This document shows positions 50,942 through 60,797 of a stretch of DNA of 64,000 nucleotides, piece by piece; within the stretch, counting starts at the first letter, position 1, and the number at the start of each line of letters is the position of its first letter. The notes under the pieces are model-generated. The model did not search any database. It had not been told where the DNA came from and worked only from the letters and a program-made list of their open reading frames with translations. The DNA comes from Paracoccus sp. (in: a-proteobacteria) (GTDB lineage Bacteria; Pseudomonadota; Alphaproteobacteria; Rhodobacterales; Rhodobacteraceae): the NCBI RefSeq assembly GCF_030538695.1, contig NZ_JAUNTN010000014.1, positions 1-64,000 on the forward strand, in the 5' to 3' direction. A program made the position numbers and the translations under genes.

Positions 50942-53003
50942 TCTTGGCCCGAATATCCTGCGCTCGCTGGCGATGACCGGGGGGCTGGTGGTGATCGTCC
51001 TGTCGATGGTCATTCCTATTCCTGCGGGGATGCTGGATGTCGGTATTGCCATTTCCATTGCCACCGCCACGCTGGTGCTGGTCATGGCCTCTTTGGTTGA
51101 GAAGCCAACGGATTTTCAGGCTTTTCCGGTGCTTTTGCTGGTCACGCTGCTGATCCGCCTGTCGCTGAACGTGTCCTCGACCCGGCTGATCCTGACTGAA
51201 GGCCATACCGGCCCGGATGCGGCGGGGATGGTGATTAACGGCTTTGCGGCCTTCGTCGCGGGCGGTTCGCTGATGGTTGGGTTGACGGTGTTTGGCGTGA
51301 TTACTGTGGTTAATTTCATGGTTATCACCAAAGGTTCGGGCCGCATGGCCGAGGTTTCCGCGCGTTTTGCGCTGGATTCGCTGCCGGGCAAGCAGCTTTC
51401 GATCGACGGTGACCTGAACTCGGGCGCGATTGACCATGCCGAAGCCAAGGCGCGTCGCGACCGTGAGCAGAAAGAAATCAGCTTTTTCGGCTCGCTTGAT
51501 GGTGCGTCAAAGTTTGTCAAAGGCGATGCGATTGCCGGGCTGGTCATCACCATGATTAACCTTCTGGTCGGGCTTGGCGTCGGGATTCTGGCACATGGGA
51601 TGCCGGTTGGTGATGCGATGTCCACCTATTCGCAACTGACCATCGGCGATGGTCTGGTCAGTCAGATTCCATCGCTGATTACCTCAATGGCGGCGGCGCT
51701 GCTGTTGTCGCGGGGCGGCACGACGGATGCCACCTCGGATCTTCTGACGCGGCAGTTTACCTCGAACTGGCAGGCTCCGGCGGTGGTGGCCGGGGCGATG
51801 CTGTTGATGGCGGTGGTGCCGGGGATGCCCACGCTTGTGTTTGTGACCATGGCTGCTGGTTTCGGAGGATTTGCCTGGTGGGTCGCACAGCGTCCGAAAC
51901 CGGCTGCGCAGCCCGATCACCCCGAGACAGCGCCTGTTGCCGCGCCCAAAAATGAGTTGGCCGAAGCTCTGGATACTGACGAACTTGCGGTCGAGATCGC
52001 CTCGGATCTGATCGTTTCCGCTATGGATGAGGGGCGGGGACTGGCGGCACGGATCGGCAATCTGCGCATGTTCATCGCGCGTCGATTCGGTATTATATTA
52101 CCAGATATTCGCATTACGGATGGCAATGGCTTCGCCAGCGGTCACTATGTCATTCGGGTGAACGGTGTGGTGCGCGGTCGGGGCTTTGTGAAGCCGCATG
52201 AGGTTTTGGCCCTCGCCTCGCCTGAGGTTCTGGCCAGTCTTGGCGGCCAGCAGCTGCGCGAGCCGGTCTATAACAGCCCGGCCTGTTGGATTGCGACTCA
52301 GGAACAGGAAATTGCGATGGCGAGTGGTGCCACGGTGGTGACGGCTATCGAGGTTTTGTCCACGCATCTGATGGAGATTGCCAAGAACCACCTGTCGGAG
52401 TTCCTGAATCAAGCCACACTGATGCGTCTGGTCGAGGAGTTGAAAACGGTTTCCGACCCGAAACGCGCTGAACGCCACAAACGCTATTTCGAGGCGATGA
52501 TCCCCGATAAGGTTGCGCCCGAAAAGCTGTTGTTGGTGCTGAAAAACCTGCTGGATGAACAAATCTCGATCCGCAATCTGCCGCAGATCGTCGATACCAT
52601 GGCCGAGTTTCGCCAAATTGAGCAGATGGACCTGTTGACGGAACTGGTGCGCAAACGGCTGCGCGGCCAGATTACCCAGCAATTTGCCGACCCGGATGGC
52701 AAGCTGCATATTATTAACCTGCATCCGAAATGGGAAACGCGGATGGTGCAGGCGGAATCTGATCCGGTTGGTTCTGATATGCCTGCACCGGCGCTGGGGC
52801 CGCAGCTTGCCGATGCGCTGAAACAGGCGATGGGTGATCAGCGGGCCACGGGCCGAGAGGTCGTTCTGGCGGTGCCGGATCATCGCCGCCGGATGGTGCG
52901 GTCAATCTTGTCCTCGCAGAATATGGGCATCCCGGTTCTGGGGCTGGAGGAGATCGACCCCGCCGCCTCGCTGGAACTGGTCGGTCAGGTCGAGGCCGCA
53001 TGA
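50922..53003 (+). CDS. flhA: Flagellar type III export protein FlhA
   Basis: A 693-residue export gate protein: eight N-terminal helices with the FHIPEP-type loop (FALDSLPGKQLSIDGDLNSG, then ARRDREQKEISFFGSLDGA) and a large cytoplasmic domain from about residue 340 that binds chaperone-substrate complexes. The start is GTG within the end of the preceding gene (20-base overlap), with GGAGA upstream. Confidence 0.96.
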   Translation: MQLFKTDLGPNILRSLAMTGGLVVIVLSMVIPIPAGMLDVGIAISIATATLVLVMASLVEKPTDFQAFPVLLLVTLLIRLSLNVSSTRLILTEGHTGPDAAGMVINGFAAFVAGGSLMVGLTVFGVITVVNFMVITKGSGRMAEVSARFALDSLPGKQLSIDGDLNSGAIDHAEAKARRDREQKEISFFGSLDGASKFVKGDAIAGLVITMINLLVGLGVGILAHGMPVGDAMSTYSQLTIGDGLVSQIPSLITSMAAALLLSRGGTTDATSDLLTRQFTSNWQAPAVVAGAMLLMAVVPGMPTLVFVTMAAGFGGFAWWVAQRPKPAAQPDHPETAPVAAPKNELAEALDTDELAVEIASDLIVSAMDEGRGLAARIGNLRMFIARRFGIILPDIRITDGNGFASGHYVIRVNGVVRGRGFVKPHEVLALASPEVLASLGGQQLREPVYNSPACWIATQEQEIAMASGATVVTAIEVLSTHLMEIAKNHLSEFLNQATLMRLVEELKTVSDPKRAERHKRYFEAMIPDKVAPEKLLLVLKNLLDEQISIRNLPQIVDTMAEFRQIEQMDLLTELVRKRLRGQITQQFADPDGKLHIINLHPKWETRMVQAESDPVGSDMPAPALGPQLADALKQAMGDQRATGREVVLAVPDHRRRMVRSILSSQNMGIPVLGLEEIDPAASLELVGQVEAA

Positions 53004-53740
53004 TCTGGGATGACCTTGCCCGGCTGGTGGCCCTTGTGGACCCGGCACTGATCGGGGTTCACCTGCGCATCTTGGGGTTTCTGATGACGCTTCCGGGCTA
53101 TGGCGAGCGGCTTTTGTCGGTGCGGTTACGGGTCTCGGTGGCGTTGGTGCTGACCCCGCTGCTGGCCGGGTCGGTTGCGGCCCCGGTGGCTGAAACCGGG
53201 TTGCTGGCGCTGGCGGGCATGAACCTGCTGGTCGGGATTGCCAACGGGTTACTGGTACGGTTGCTGGCCATGTCGCTGAGTATCGCGACCTCGGCCATTG
53301 CGGCGACGGCATCCCTGTCGCAAATCCTTGGGGGCCCAAGCGAGGCTGCGCCGCATCCCATCGGCAACTTCTTTCACCTTGCCGGGCTGGCGATGCTGAT
53401 GGCGATGGGATTTCCAATTTTCGCGGCCGATCTGATGGTGCAGAGCTTTGAACTCTGGCCGCTGGACAGGGTTGTTTCGGCGCAAACGATGGGCGAATCT
53501 GGCGCGGCACTGGTGGTGCGCAGCTTTACGCTGGCGATGCTGCTGGCCTCGCCCTTCATTCTTGGCGGTTTGCTGTATCAGTCACTGGCGGGGGTGGTGT
53601 CGCGGGTTATGCCATCCCTGCCGATTGCGTTGATCGGTGCGCCGGCCTCGATCCTGCTGGCGTTGATTGCGCTGGCCGTGCTTGGTCCTGCGATCCTTGG
53701 CGTCTGGTCCGACCGCATCTTCGATTACGGGCTGCCCTGA
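53000..53740 (+). CDS. fliR: Flagellar type III export protein FliR
   Basis: A 246-residue membrane protein with about six helices, part of the FliPQR export gate. The TLPGYGERLLSVRLRVSVAL-like N-terminal region and the SQTMGESGAALVVRSFTLAM-like late helix fit FliR. It overlaps flhA by 4 bases, and its TGA shares one base with the flhB start. Confidence 0.93.
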   Translation: MIWDDLARLVALVDPALIGVHLRILGFLMTLPGYGERLLSVRLRVSVALVLTPLLAGSVAAPVAETGLLALAGMNLLVGIANGLLVRLLAMSLSIATSAIAATASLSQILGGPSEAAPHPIGNFFHLAGLAMLMAMGFPIFAADLMVQSFELWPLDRVVSAQTMGESGAALVVRSFTLAMLLASPFILGGLLYQSLAGVVSRVMPSLPIALIGAPASILLALIALAVLGPAILGVWSDRIFDYGLP

Positions 53741-54801
53741 TGGCTGAGGACGAAGATAAGCAATTCGAACCAACCGAACAGCGTCTGCGCAAGGCGCGTG
53801 AGGATGGCGACATTCCCCGCTCGACCGAGGTTAATGCGGCGTTGGCCTATATCGGCCTGGCAATTGCGCTGATGGTGGTCATGCCGTTCTTCTTGCGTGC
53901 ATGGCTGCCGATGGCGGGTCGTGCCATGGGGGACGAAGGCTGGCCAGAGATCGGAGCCTTTGATCTTGCGCGCGCGCTGGCAGGTTTCGCAGGCGTTGCC
54001 GTGCTGGCACTGGTGGCGATTCCGGCGCTGATTATTCTGGCGGGGATCACCGCGCAGCGCGGCTTTGCGGTTTCGACCAAAAAGCTGAAGCCGGATATGA
54101 AGAAGCTGAATCCGTTCAGCAATGCCAAGAAAAAGTTCGGGCCGTCAGGGCTGGTGACATTTGCCATATCGGCGGGCAAGGCAATCGCGGTCGGGGTTGG
54201 CGGCTGGTTTTTGTTTCGCTCGCTGCTGATCCTTTTGTCGGAAACCGGCTTTATGGGTGAGCGGCAATGGCTGTCCGCGACAGGGCTGATCCTGATGCGT
54301 GTTCTGGCGCTGGCGATCACCATTTCGGTGGCTTTTGCGGTGATCGACCTGTTCTGGAAGCGGCGTGAGCATCTGAAAAAGCTGCGCATGTCGCGCAAGG
54401 AAATGCAGGATGAGCATAAGGACTCCGAAGGCGACCCACATCTGAAACAGCAGCGGCGGCAGAAGGCGGTGGAAATCGCGACCAGTTCAATGCTGGCGGA
54501 TGTGGCCAAGGCGGATGTGATCGTGGTGAACCCGACGCATTATGCGGTGGCGCTGGAATGGAAACGTGGCAGCGGGCGGGCGCCGGTTTGCGTGGCAAAG
54601 GGTGTCGATCAGGTGGCCGCGCGGATACGCGAAAAGGCAGGGGAGCATCAGGTGCCGATCTGGTCTGATCCGCCTTGTGCGCGGGCGCTTTATGCGACGG
54701 TGGATATTGGTCACGAAATCCATCCCGAACATTTCGCGGCGGTTGCTGCGGCAATCCGCTTTGCCGAAGCGATGCGGGAAAAGGCGCGGAAAGGATGGTA
54801 A
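53740..54801 (+). CDS. flhB: Flagellar type III export switch protein FlhB
   Basis: A 353-residue protein: the EQPTEQRLRKAREDGDIPRS-type N-terminus, four helices and the cytoplasmic domain with the self-cleaving NPTH motif (VIVVNPTHYAVALEW). Cleavage there switches export from hook to filament proteins. It shares one base with fliR and overlaps the following small gene by 7 bases. Confidence 0.96.
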   Translation: MAEDEDKQFEPTEQRLRKAREDGDIPRSTEVNAALAYIGLAIALMVVMPFFLRAWLPMAGRAMGDEGWPEIGAFDLARALAGFAGVAVLALVAIPALIILAGITAQRGFAVSTKKLKPDMKKLNPFSNAKKKFGPSGLVTFAISAGKAIAVGVGGWFLFRSLLILLSETGFMGERQWLSATGLILMRVLALAITISVAFAVIDLFWKRREHLKKLRMSRKEMQDEHKDSEGDPHLKQQRRQKAVEIATSSMLADVAKADVIVVNPTHYAVALEWKRGSGRAPVCVAKGVDQVAARIREKAGEHQVPIWSDPPCARALYATVDIGHEIHPEHFAAVAAAIRFAEAMREKARKGW

Positions 54802-55154
54802 ACAAAGCTGAAAAACTGGCGCAACTGGCCAAGGCCGCCAAGCTGCTCAGCGATATGGAACTGCGCAAGTTTGCAGCATTTCGCCAGAATATGCAGGTGC
54901 TTGCACAGCAGGGCGGGCAGATTCAGGGTCAGCTTGACCGGGTGTCGGGCCGCGCGGTTCATTCTCTTGCTGATCTGCGCGAGGTGATGGGCGCGACTCA
55001 GCGGCTGACGCTGGCGCAGATCCAGACGCAGGCCGAGATCGCCCGGCTGACCCCTCGGTTCGAGGCGATGCGCAGCCAGTCTGCCCGCGCCTTTGGCCGG
55101 GCCGAAGTGCTGCGGCAGATGGCCGAGGCCGAGCGGGGGCAGCGCAAAGGGTGA
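54795..55154 (+). CDS. Small coiled-coil protein downstream of flhB, unknown
   Basis: A 119-residue helical protein with no signal or membrane segment; about residues 2-110 look like long helices rich in Ala, Gln, Arg and Leu. GGAAAGG precedes the ATG at 54795, which lies inside flhB. The size and composition recall FliJ-type export chaperones, but I cannot show homology. It closes the plus-strand flagellar unit. Confidence 0.72.
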   Translation: MVNKAEKLAQLAKAAKLLSDMELRKFAAFRQNMQVLAQQGGQIQGQLDRVSGRAVHSLADLREVMGATQRLTLAQIQTQAEIARLTPRFEAMRSQSARAFGRAEVLRQMAEAERGQRKG

Positions 55155-55221
55155 TAGGGCTAACGGGTTGGACAGGGCTGGAACGACCTGTTACCCCTTG
55201 GCGACCATCAGGGGGGACGAC

Positions 55222-56205
55222 ATGCTGCAACAGGCGGAATTGAACGAAACGGCGGCCCGCAAGGTCTGGACGCCCGAGGAGGCCCGCGCCGTTTTTGACC
55301 TGCCCTTCATGGATCTGTTGTTTCAGGCGCAGACCGTCCACCGCCAGCATTTCGATCCCAACCGCGTGCAGATGAGTCGGCTGTTGTCGATCAAGACTGG
55401 CGGCTGCCCCGAGGATTGCGGCTATTGCAGCCAGTCGGCGCATCACAAATCGGGTCTGTCGGCGTCCAAGCTGATCGAAGTTCAGCGCGTGATTGCCGAG
55501 GCTCAAAAGGCTCGTGACGCCGGGGCCACGCGCTATTGCATGGGTGCGGCCTGGCGCAGTCCCAAGGAACGCGACATGGAACAGATCGTCGCCATGGTCG
55601 AGGGGGTCAAGGCGCTGGGTATGGAAACCTGCATGACGCTGGGGATGCTGGACAAGGATCAGGCGCTGCGGCTGAAGGGGGCGGGGCTGGATTATTACAA
55701 CCACAATATCGACACTTCGGAAGCGCATTATTCGAATGTGATCACAACCCGGACCTTTGCCGAGCGGCTGGATACGCTGGCCAATGTGCGCGACAGCGGC
55801 ATCAAGGTTTGCTCGGGCGGGATTCTTGGCTTGGGCGAGGGGCAGCAGGATCGCGTGGATATGCTGGTGACGCTGGCCAACTTGCCCGAACCGCCCGATT
55901 CCGTGCCGATCAACATGCTGATCCCGATTGAGGGGACGCCGCTGGCCGATGCTGCCCCGGTTGATCCGATTGATTTCGTGCGCACAATCGCAACGGCCCG
56001 CATTATGATGCCGCGCAGCCATGTGCGCCTGTCTGCAGGCCGCACCGAAATGTCGGATGAGATGCAGGCGTTGTGCTTCTTTGCCGGGGCGAACTCGATC
56101 TTTGTGGGTGACACGCTGCTGACCGCCGACAACCCGGATGAGGATGTGGATAGCAAGCTGTTCGCCAAGCTGGGTCTGCAACCGATGGTGGCGGGGGAGC
56201 ATTGA
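55222..56205 (+). CDS. bioB: Biotin synthase
   Basis: A 327-residue radical SAM enzyme that inserts sulfur into dethiobiotin. The cluster motif CPEDCGYC has Cys62, Cys66 and Cys69, followed by [18 protein letters not shown] and [12 protein letters not shown] (with the cluster-ligating Arg) are also present. AGGGGGG precedes the ATG at 55222. I see no BirA or BioR operator upstream. Confidence 0.97.
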   Translation: MLQQAELNETAARKVWTPEEARAVFDLPFMDLLFQAQTVHRQHFDPNRVQMSRLLSIKTGGCPEDCGYCSQSAHHKSGLSASKLIEVQRVIAEAQKARDAGATRYCMGAAWRSPKERDMEQIVAMVEGVKALGMETCMTLGMLDKDQALRLKGAGLDYYNHNIDTSEAHYSNVITTRTFAERLDTLANVRDSGIKVCSGGILGLGEGQQDRVDMLVTLANLPEPPDSVPINMLIPIEGTPLADAAPVDPIDFVRTIATARIMMPRSHVRLSAGRTEMSDEMQALCFFAGANSIFVGDTLLTADNPDEDVDSKLFAKLGLQPMVAGEH

Positions 56206-56254
56206 GCCCTTGGCCTGAAGGGTTCGGTTTGCTGGCGGCCGGGCCGGGGGCTTC

Positions 56255-56866
56255 ATGGCGCATTTTGTGATCACAGGCACCGGAACCGGGATCGGCAAGA
56301 CGGTTTTCGCGGCGGGTCTGACCGGGATGCTTGGCGCAACCTATTGGAAGCCCGTGCAATCCGGGCTGGCGGACGGGCGCGATTCCGAACGGGTGGCGGC
56401 GCTGACCGGGGTGCCAATCCTGCCGGAAGCATATCTCTTGACCGAACCGCTGTCGCCGCATCGCGCGGCAGAGCTGGACGGCGTGACCATCGACCCGGCC
56501 CGGCTGATCCCGCCAGATGCTGACCCTTTGGTGATCGAGGGGGCCGGCGGGGTGCTGGTGCCGCTGACCCGGAGGCTGCTGTTCGCGGATCTGTTTGCGG
56601 AATGGCAGATCCCGGTGATCTTGTGTGCCAGCACCGGGCTTGGCACCATCAGCCATACGGTTACGGCGGCGGAATCGCTGCGGGCGCGGGGGGTGCTGCT
56701 GCATGGGCTGGTCTTTATCGGGCCGGATAATCCTGACAATATCCGCACCATCGCTGATCTGACCGGGGTGCGGGTGCTTGGCCGCTTGCCGCATCTGGAC
56801 CCGCTGACGCCTGATACGCTGGCAACCGCGATGCGCGCCGCCTTTGATCCCAAGGATTTTTGCTGA
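56255..56866 (+). CDS. bioD: Dethiobiotin synthetase
   Basis: A 203-residue ATP-dependent carboxylase with the P-loop GTGTGIGKT (residues 8-16), YWKPVQSG and EGAGGVLVPLT. It closes the ureido ring of dethiobiotin. It lies 49 bases after bioB and directly adjoins bioA. Confidence 0.95.
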   Translation: MAHFVITGTGTGIGKTVFAAGLTGMLGATYWKPVQSGLADGRDSERVAALTGVPILPEAYLLTEPLSPHRAAELDGVTIDPARLIPPDADPLVIEGAGGVLVPLTRRLLFADLFAEWQIPVILCASTGLGTISHTVTAAESLRARGVLLHGLVFIGPDNPDNIRTIADLTGVRVLGRLPHLDPLTPDTLATAMRAAFDPKDFC

Positions 56867-58108
56867 ATGGCGATCCCTTCTGGCCCTGTCTGGCACCCGT
56901 TCACCCAGCACGCTACCGACCCCGCGCCGCCGCGCATCACCCGGACCGAGGCGCAATTCCTGTTCGCGGGCGACCGTCGGATTCTGGATGCGGTCAGCAG
57001 TTGGTGGGTGGTGACGCATGGCCACCGCCACCCGGCGATTATGGCGGCGATCCGCGACACGGCCGAGCGGCTGGATCAGGTGATTTTTGCCGGTCTGACG
57101 CATGAGCCTGCCGAGGCGCTGGCCGAGGCTCTGGTCAGCCTTGCGCCGGCTGGTCTTAACCATGTTTTCTTCAGCGACAGCGGATCAACGGCGGTCGAAG
57201 TCGCGCTGAAAATGGCGCTGGGTTACTGGCACCATTCCGGCCAGCCGCGCGGGCGGATCGTGGTGATGGAACACAGCTATCATGGCGACACCATCGGCAC
57301 GATGAGCGTGGGCGAAAGACGGGTGTTCAATGCCGCCTATGGCCCGCTGATGTTCGACGTGGATCAGATCCCTTTTCCCGGCAATGGTGACACGTTGGCG
57401 GCGTTCGAGGCACTTTGCCAGCGGGGTAATATCGCGGCGCTGATTGTGGAACCTCTGGTGCTTGGTGCGGGCGGTATGCTGATCTATGGCCCCGAGGTTC
57501 TGACCGGGCTGCGCGCGGTATGCGACCGGCATGGCGTCTTGCTGATTGCGGATGAGGTGATGACCGGATGGGGGCGCACCGGGACGCTTTGGGCGTGCGG
57601 TCAGGCCGGGGTTGCGCCGGATATTCTTTGCACATCCAAGGGCCTGACCGGGGGCGCGATCCCCTTGGCGGCGACGCTGGCAACGGGTGCGATTTTCGAC
57701 GCGCATTATTCCAGTGACCGCAGCCGGACGTTCTTTCATTCGTCCAGCTATACCGCCAACCCGATTGCCTGCGCCGCCGCGCTGGCCAATATCGGCATCT
57801 GGCAAGATGAGCCGGTTCAGGCCCGGATCAACGCGCTGACCGCGATGCAGGCGGAACGGCTGGCGACATTTGCCGATGATCCGCGTTTTGCCAACCTGCG
57901 CCAATGCGGGACGATTGCCGCGCTGGATCTGGCAGGGGGCACGGGTTACATGGCCGAGGACGGGCCACGGCTGCGGGCGCATTTTCTTGATCGCGATTTG
58001 CTGATCCGGCCCTTGGGCAGCAGCATCTATCTGCTGCCGCCCTATTGCGTGACCGGCGATGATCTGGACCGCTGCTATGCCGCGATCCGCGATTACAACC
58101 GCCCTTAA
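56867..58108 (+). CDS. bioA: Adenosylmethionine-8-amino-7-oxononanoate aminotransferase
   Basis: A 413-residue PLP enzyme of fold type I: WHPFTQHA at the N-terminus, SDSGSTAVEVALKMA, HSYHGDTIGTMSVG, the PLP aspartate in LIADEVMTGWGRTG and the lysine in CTSKGLTGG. It makes 7,8-diaminononanoate. It begins at the base after the bioD stop and overlaps convergent gdhA by 4 bases. bioF is not in this cluster. Confidence 0.95.
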   Translation: MAIPSGPVWHPFTQHATDPAPPRITRTEAQFLFAGDRRILDAVSSWWVVTHGHRHPAIMAAIRDTAERLDQVIFAGLTHEPAEALAEALVSLAPAGLNHVFFSDSGSTAVEVALKMALGYWHHSGQPRGRIVVMEHSYHGDTIGTMSVGERRVFNAAYGPLMFDVDQIPFPGNGDTLAAFEALCQRGNIAALIVEPLVLGAGGMLIYGPEVLTGLRAVCDRHGVLLIADEVMTGWGRTGTLWACGQAGVAPDILCTSKGLTGGAIPLAATLATGAIFDAHYSSDRSRTFFHSSSYTANPIACAAALANIGIWQDEPVQARINALTAMQAERLATFADDPRFANLRQCGTIAALDLAGGTGYMAEDGPRLRAHFLDRDLLIRPLGSSIYLLPPYCVTGDDLDRCYAAIRDYNRP

Positions 58109-59532
58109 AGCCCAAGTGAACGATAGCTGGACGCGATCCGGTCAATGGCGACGACAAAGGCCGCCGTGCGCAGGTCGGGGATGCGCCCGTCATTATCCAT
58201 GGTCGCCAACATGGTCTGAAACGCCGTGCGCATGGTGTCATCAAGGCCCGACCGGACCAGCTCCAGCTCATCCGCGCCCTTGATGTATTTGTGTTTGAAA
58301 TCCTCGGAAAGCGTCCAGCCAAGGCCGCGATCCGCCGACAGGCGCTCCAGCTCATCGACCAGCAGGCGGTGGCGGGCTTCTTCCTGACGGCGCTCCATCC
58401 GGCCGAAATTGATATGGGACAGGTTTTTGACCCATTCGAAATAGCTGACCGTGACCCCGCCGGCATTGGCATACATATCAGGAATGATGACCACGCCGCG
58501 ATTGCGCAGCTTTTCGTCGGCTTCGGCGGTGACGGGACCGTTGGCGGCCTCGACGATCAGGCGGGCCTTGATGGCGTCGGCATTGCCGGCATGGATGACG
58601 CCCTCGATGGCGGCAGGGATCAGGATGTCGCAATCGGTTTCCAGCGCCGCCTGACTGTGGGGCAGGTAATCCGCGCCGGGGAAATCGCGCACGCCGCCGG
58701 TGGTGCGGATGTGGTTGCGCAGCGCGTCGATGTCCAGCCCTGAGGCGTTCAGCACCGCGCCGTCGCGTTCAACCACGCAGGTGATCCGGGCGCCGTCCTC
58801 GGCGGACAGGAATTTGGCGGCGTGATAGCCCACATTGCCAAGCCCCTGCACGATCACCCGCTGGCCCTCCAGCCCGCCGGACAGCCCTGCCTTGGCAATC
58901 AGCGCCGGGTGGCGAAAGGCTTCGCGCAGCGCATATTGCACGCCGCGCCCGGTGGCCTCGACCCGGCCGGCGATGCCGCCAAAGTTGATCGGCTTGCCGG
59001 TGACGCAGGCGCGGGCGTCGATGTCATCGGGGTGCAGGCGCTTATAGGCATCGGCCATCCATGCCATTTCCCGCTCGCCTGTCCCCATATCCGGCGCCGG
59101 GACGTTCTGCGAGGGCGAGATCAGATTGCGGCGTGACAATTCATAGGTAAAGCGGCGGGTGATGCGCTCCAGCTCGTCCTCGTCCCAGGCGCGGGGGTCG
59201 ATGCACAAACCGCCTTTGGAGCCGCCAAAGGGCAATTCCACAATGGCGCATTTATAGGTCATCAGTGCGGCCAGCGCCTCGACCTCATCCTGATTGACGT
59301 TCAGGGCGTAGCGGATGCCGCCCTTGACCGGCTCGTGATGTTCGGAATGGACGCTGCGATAGCCGACAAAAGTGTGAATGGCCCCGCGCAGCCGCACGCC
59401 AAAGCTGACTTTATAGGTCGAGTTGCAGACGCGGATCTTCTCCTCCAGCCCCGGATCAAGGTCCATCAGCTTTGCCGCGCGGGTGAACATCTGGTCCACT
59501 GAATCACGGAAAGACGTGTGTTGATGTGTCAT
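58105..59532 (-). CDS. Glu/Leu/Phe/Val family glutamate dehydrogenase
   Basis: A 475-residue dehydrogenase with the glycine-rich substrate loop (VKGGIRYALNV, then LPFGGSKGGLCIDP with catalytic Lys), PAPDMGTGEREMAWM and the NAD motif VQGLGNVGYHAA. It interconverts glutamate and 2-oxoglutarate; the cofactor preference cannot be fixed by eye. Its upstream region is shared with the divergent TetR gene. Confidence 0.94.
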   Translation of the reverse strand: MTHQHTSFRDSVDQMFTRAAKLMDLDPGLEEKIRVCNSTYKVSFGVRLRGAIHTFVGYRSVHSEHHEPVKGGIRYALNVNQDEVEALAALMTYKCAIVELPFGGSKGGLCIDPRAWDEDELERITRRFTYELSRRNLISPSQNVPAPDMGTGEREMAWMADAYKRLHPDDIDARACVTGKPINFGGIAGRVEATGRGVQYALREAFRHPALIAKAGLSGGLEGQRVIVQGLGNVGYHAAKFLSAEDGARITCVVERDGAVLNASGLDIDALRNHIRTTGGVRDFPGADYLPHSQAALETDCDILIPAAIEGVIHAGNADAIKARLIVEAANGPVTAEADEKLRNRGVVIIPDMYANAGGVTVSYFEWVKNLSHINFGRMERRQEEARHRLLVDELERLSADRGLGWTLSEDFKHKYIKGADELELVRSGLDDTMRTAFQTMLATMDNDGRIPDLRTAAFVVAIDRIASSYRSLGL

Positions 59533-59592
59533 ATCAGCCTCTTACAGTTGCGCATTGTGTCAGGATGGTAACGGTTCGGAAATGATTCGCGG

Positions 59593-59634
59593 TGATGTAA
59601 CTCTCCTATCGGGATTATCTTGAACTGATGTAAC
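59593..59634. promoter_or_regulatory. Direct repeat TGATGTAAC in the gdh/TetR divergent region
   Basis: TGATGTAAC occurs at 59593-59601 and 59626-59634, 33 bases apart (about three helical turns, so on the same DNA face). The second copy lies within the likely TetR-gene promoter. A regulator binding here could affect both genes. Confidence 0.4.
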
Positions 59635-59649
59635 AATCCCTGATAGATT
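59620..59649 (+). promoter_or_regulatory. Candidate sigma-70 promoter of the TetR gene
   Basis: TTGAAC (59620-59625) and TAGATT (59644-59649) are separated by 18 bases. The TetR start codon is at 59740, leaving a leader of about 85 bases. The match to consensus is fair only. Confidence 0.4.
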
Positions 59650-59739
59650 CGTCTGGATTTGTCTGTTAAGGGGCCTCTATTATGTCCCATATGTCTGATT
59701 TGTGACCGCCAAGGTCAAATTAACAAGCTGAGAACGACC

Positions 59740-60378
59740 ATGTCCAAAGATATTCAGATCACGAAAGGACGAAAGTTCGATCAGGTCGTCGAAGGTGCGC
59801 GCAAGGTTTTTCTGCGTGACGGATTTGAGGGCGCAAGCGTTGATGATATTGCCCGCGAAGCAGGTGTCAGCAAGGCGACGCTGTATAGTTATTTTCCCGA
59901 CAAGCGATTGATGTTCATGGAAATCTTCCGGTCCGAGATCAGCCGGGAAACCACCAATGCGCGGGCGCTGGTCGATGTTGACCTGCCGGTGACGCAGGTT
60001 CTGCCGTTCATTGCGCAGATGATCGCGGCGCATCTGGTGAGTGAGTTCGGGGTGCGGATCTTTCGGTTGGCCATTGGTGAGGCCGAGCGGTTTCCGACCC
60101 TCGCCCGCGAATATTACGAGAATGGCGCGATGCTGCTACGCAGTCAGCTCACCGAATATTTTCGCAAATGCGTCGAAAAAGGTGAGCTGAAGATGGACGA
60201 TGTGGCGCTGGCCGCAGATCAGTTCGTCGAGCTGTGTTCGGTCTCGATTCACGACCGCGCTTGCCTGCTTGGTCCCGACAGTGTGGACGAAAAGCAGTCG
60301 CGGCGGGTTTGTGACGGGGCGGTGCGGATGTTCCTGTCGGCCTATGGCACCGAGGGCAACAAGGCTGCGTCTTTCTGA
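59740..60378 (+). CDS. TetR/AcrR family transcriptional regulator
   Basis: A 212-residue regulator with the N-terminal helix-turn-helix (ASVDDIAREAGVSKATLYSYFPDK, about residues 31-54) and a C-terminal ligand and dimer domain of the AefR-like type. The ATG at 59740 is preferred because the DNA-binding domain starts soon after; an earlier in-frame start at 59659 would add an unrelated leader. It is divergent from glutamate dehydrogenase; targets are not known. Confidence 0.92.
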   Translation: MSKDIQITKGRKFDQVVEGARKVFLRDGFEGASVDDIAREAGVSKATLYSYFPDKRLMFMEIFRSEISRETTNARALVDVDLPVTQVLPFIAQMIAAHLVSEFGVRIFRLAIGEAERFPTLAREYYENGAMLLRSQLTEYFRKCVEKGELKMDDVALAADQFVELCSVSIHDRACLLGPDSVDEKQSRRVCDGAVRMFLSAYGTEGNKAASF

Positions 60379-60471
60379 CGCCACGGCCTGCGGGTTGCAT
60401 AAAGTTTTAGGTATTATTCCTTTGGTTGCGCAGGGTGGTGCTGCTATCCTGTGGCCAGATATGGGGATAAT

Positions 60472-60756
60472 ATGATGAAGCGGATTGTTTTCCTGACATG
60501 TGCCGCCCTGTCACTTGCGGCTTGTGCGCAGCCTGATGTGGTCACGCCCGGTCAGCCGCCGGCATCTGATGCCTGCGGTGCATCGCAATGGCAGGTTCTG
60601 GTGGGGCAGCCGGGCAAGGCGCTGAACGGGCTGACCCTGCCTGCGCCGCACCGGGTCATTCCTTTTGGTTCGGCAGTGACGATGGACTATAGCCCCGACC
60701 GGCTGAATGTGGAACTGGACCGGGCCGGCCGGGTCGTGGCGGTTGCCTGTTACTGA
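60472..60756 (+). CDS. I78 family peptidase inhibitor-like lipoprotein
   Basis: A 94-residue lipoprotein: the signal ends in LSLAAC, a lipobox. The mature part has the I78 pattern: CGASQWQVLVGQ near the N-terminus, the HRVIPFGSAVTMDYSPDRLN segment and the final VVAVAC, with two conserved cysteines that can pair. I78 proteins inhibit serine proteases in some fungi; the role in bacteria is not settled. A second ATG one codon inside is possible. Confidence 0.85.
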   Translation: MMKRIVFLTCAALSLAACAQPDVVTPGQPPASDACGASQWQVLVGQPGKALNGLTLPAPHRVIPFGSAVTMDYSPDRLNVELDRAGRVVAVACY

Positions 60757-60797
60757 TCGGGCTGGACAGCGGGCCGCATCGGGCGCAGTCTGGGGGC

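Noticed and set aside
55155..55221. BioR or BirA operator upstream of bioB
   Set aside because: No TTATCTATAA-like or BirA-like palindrome is present.
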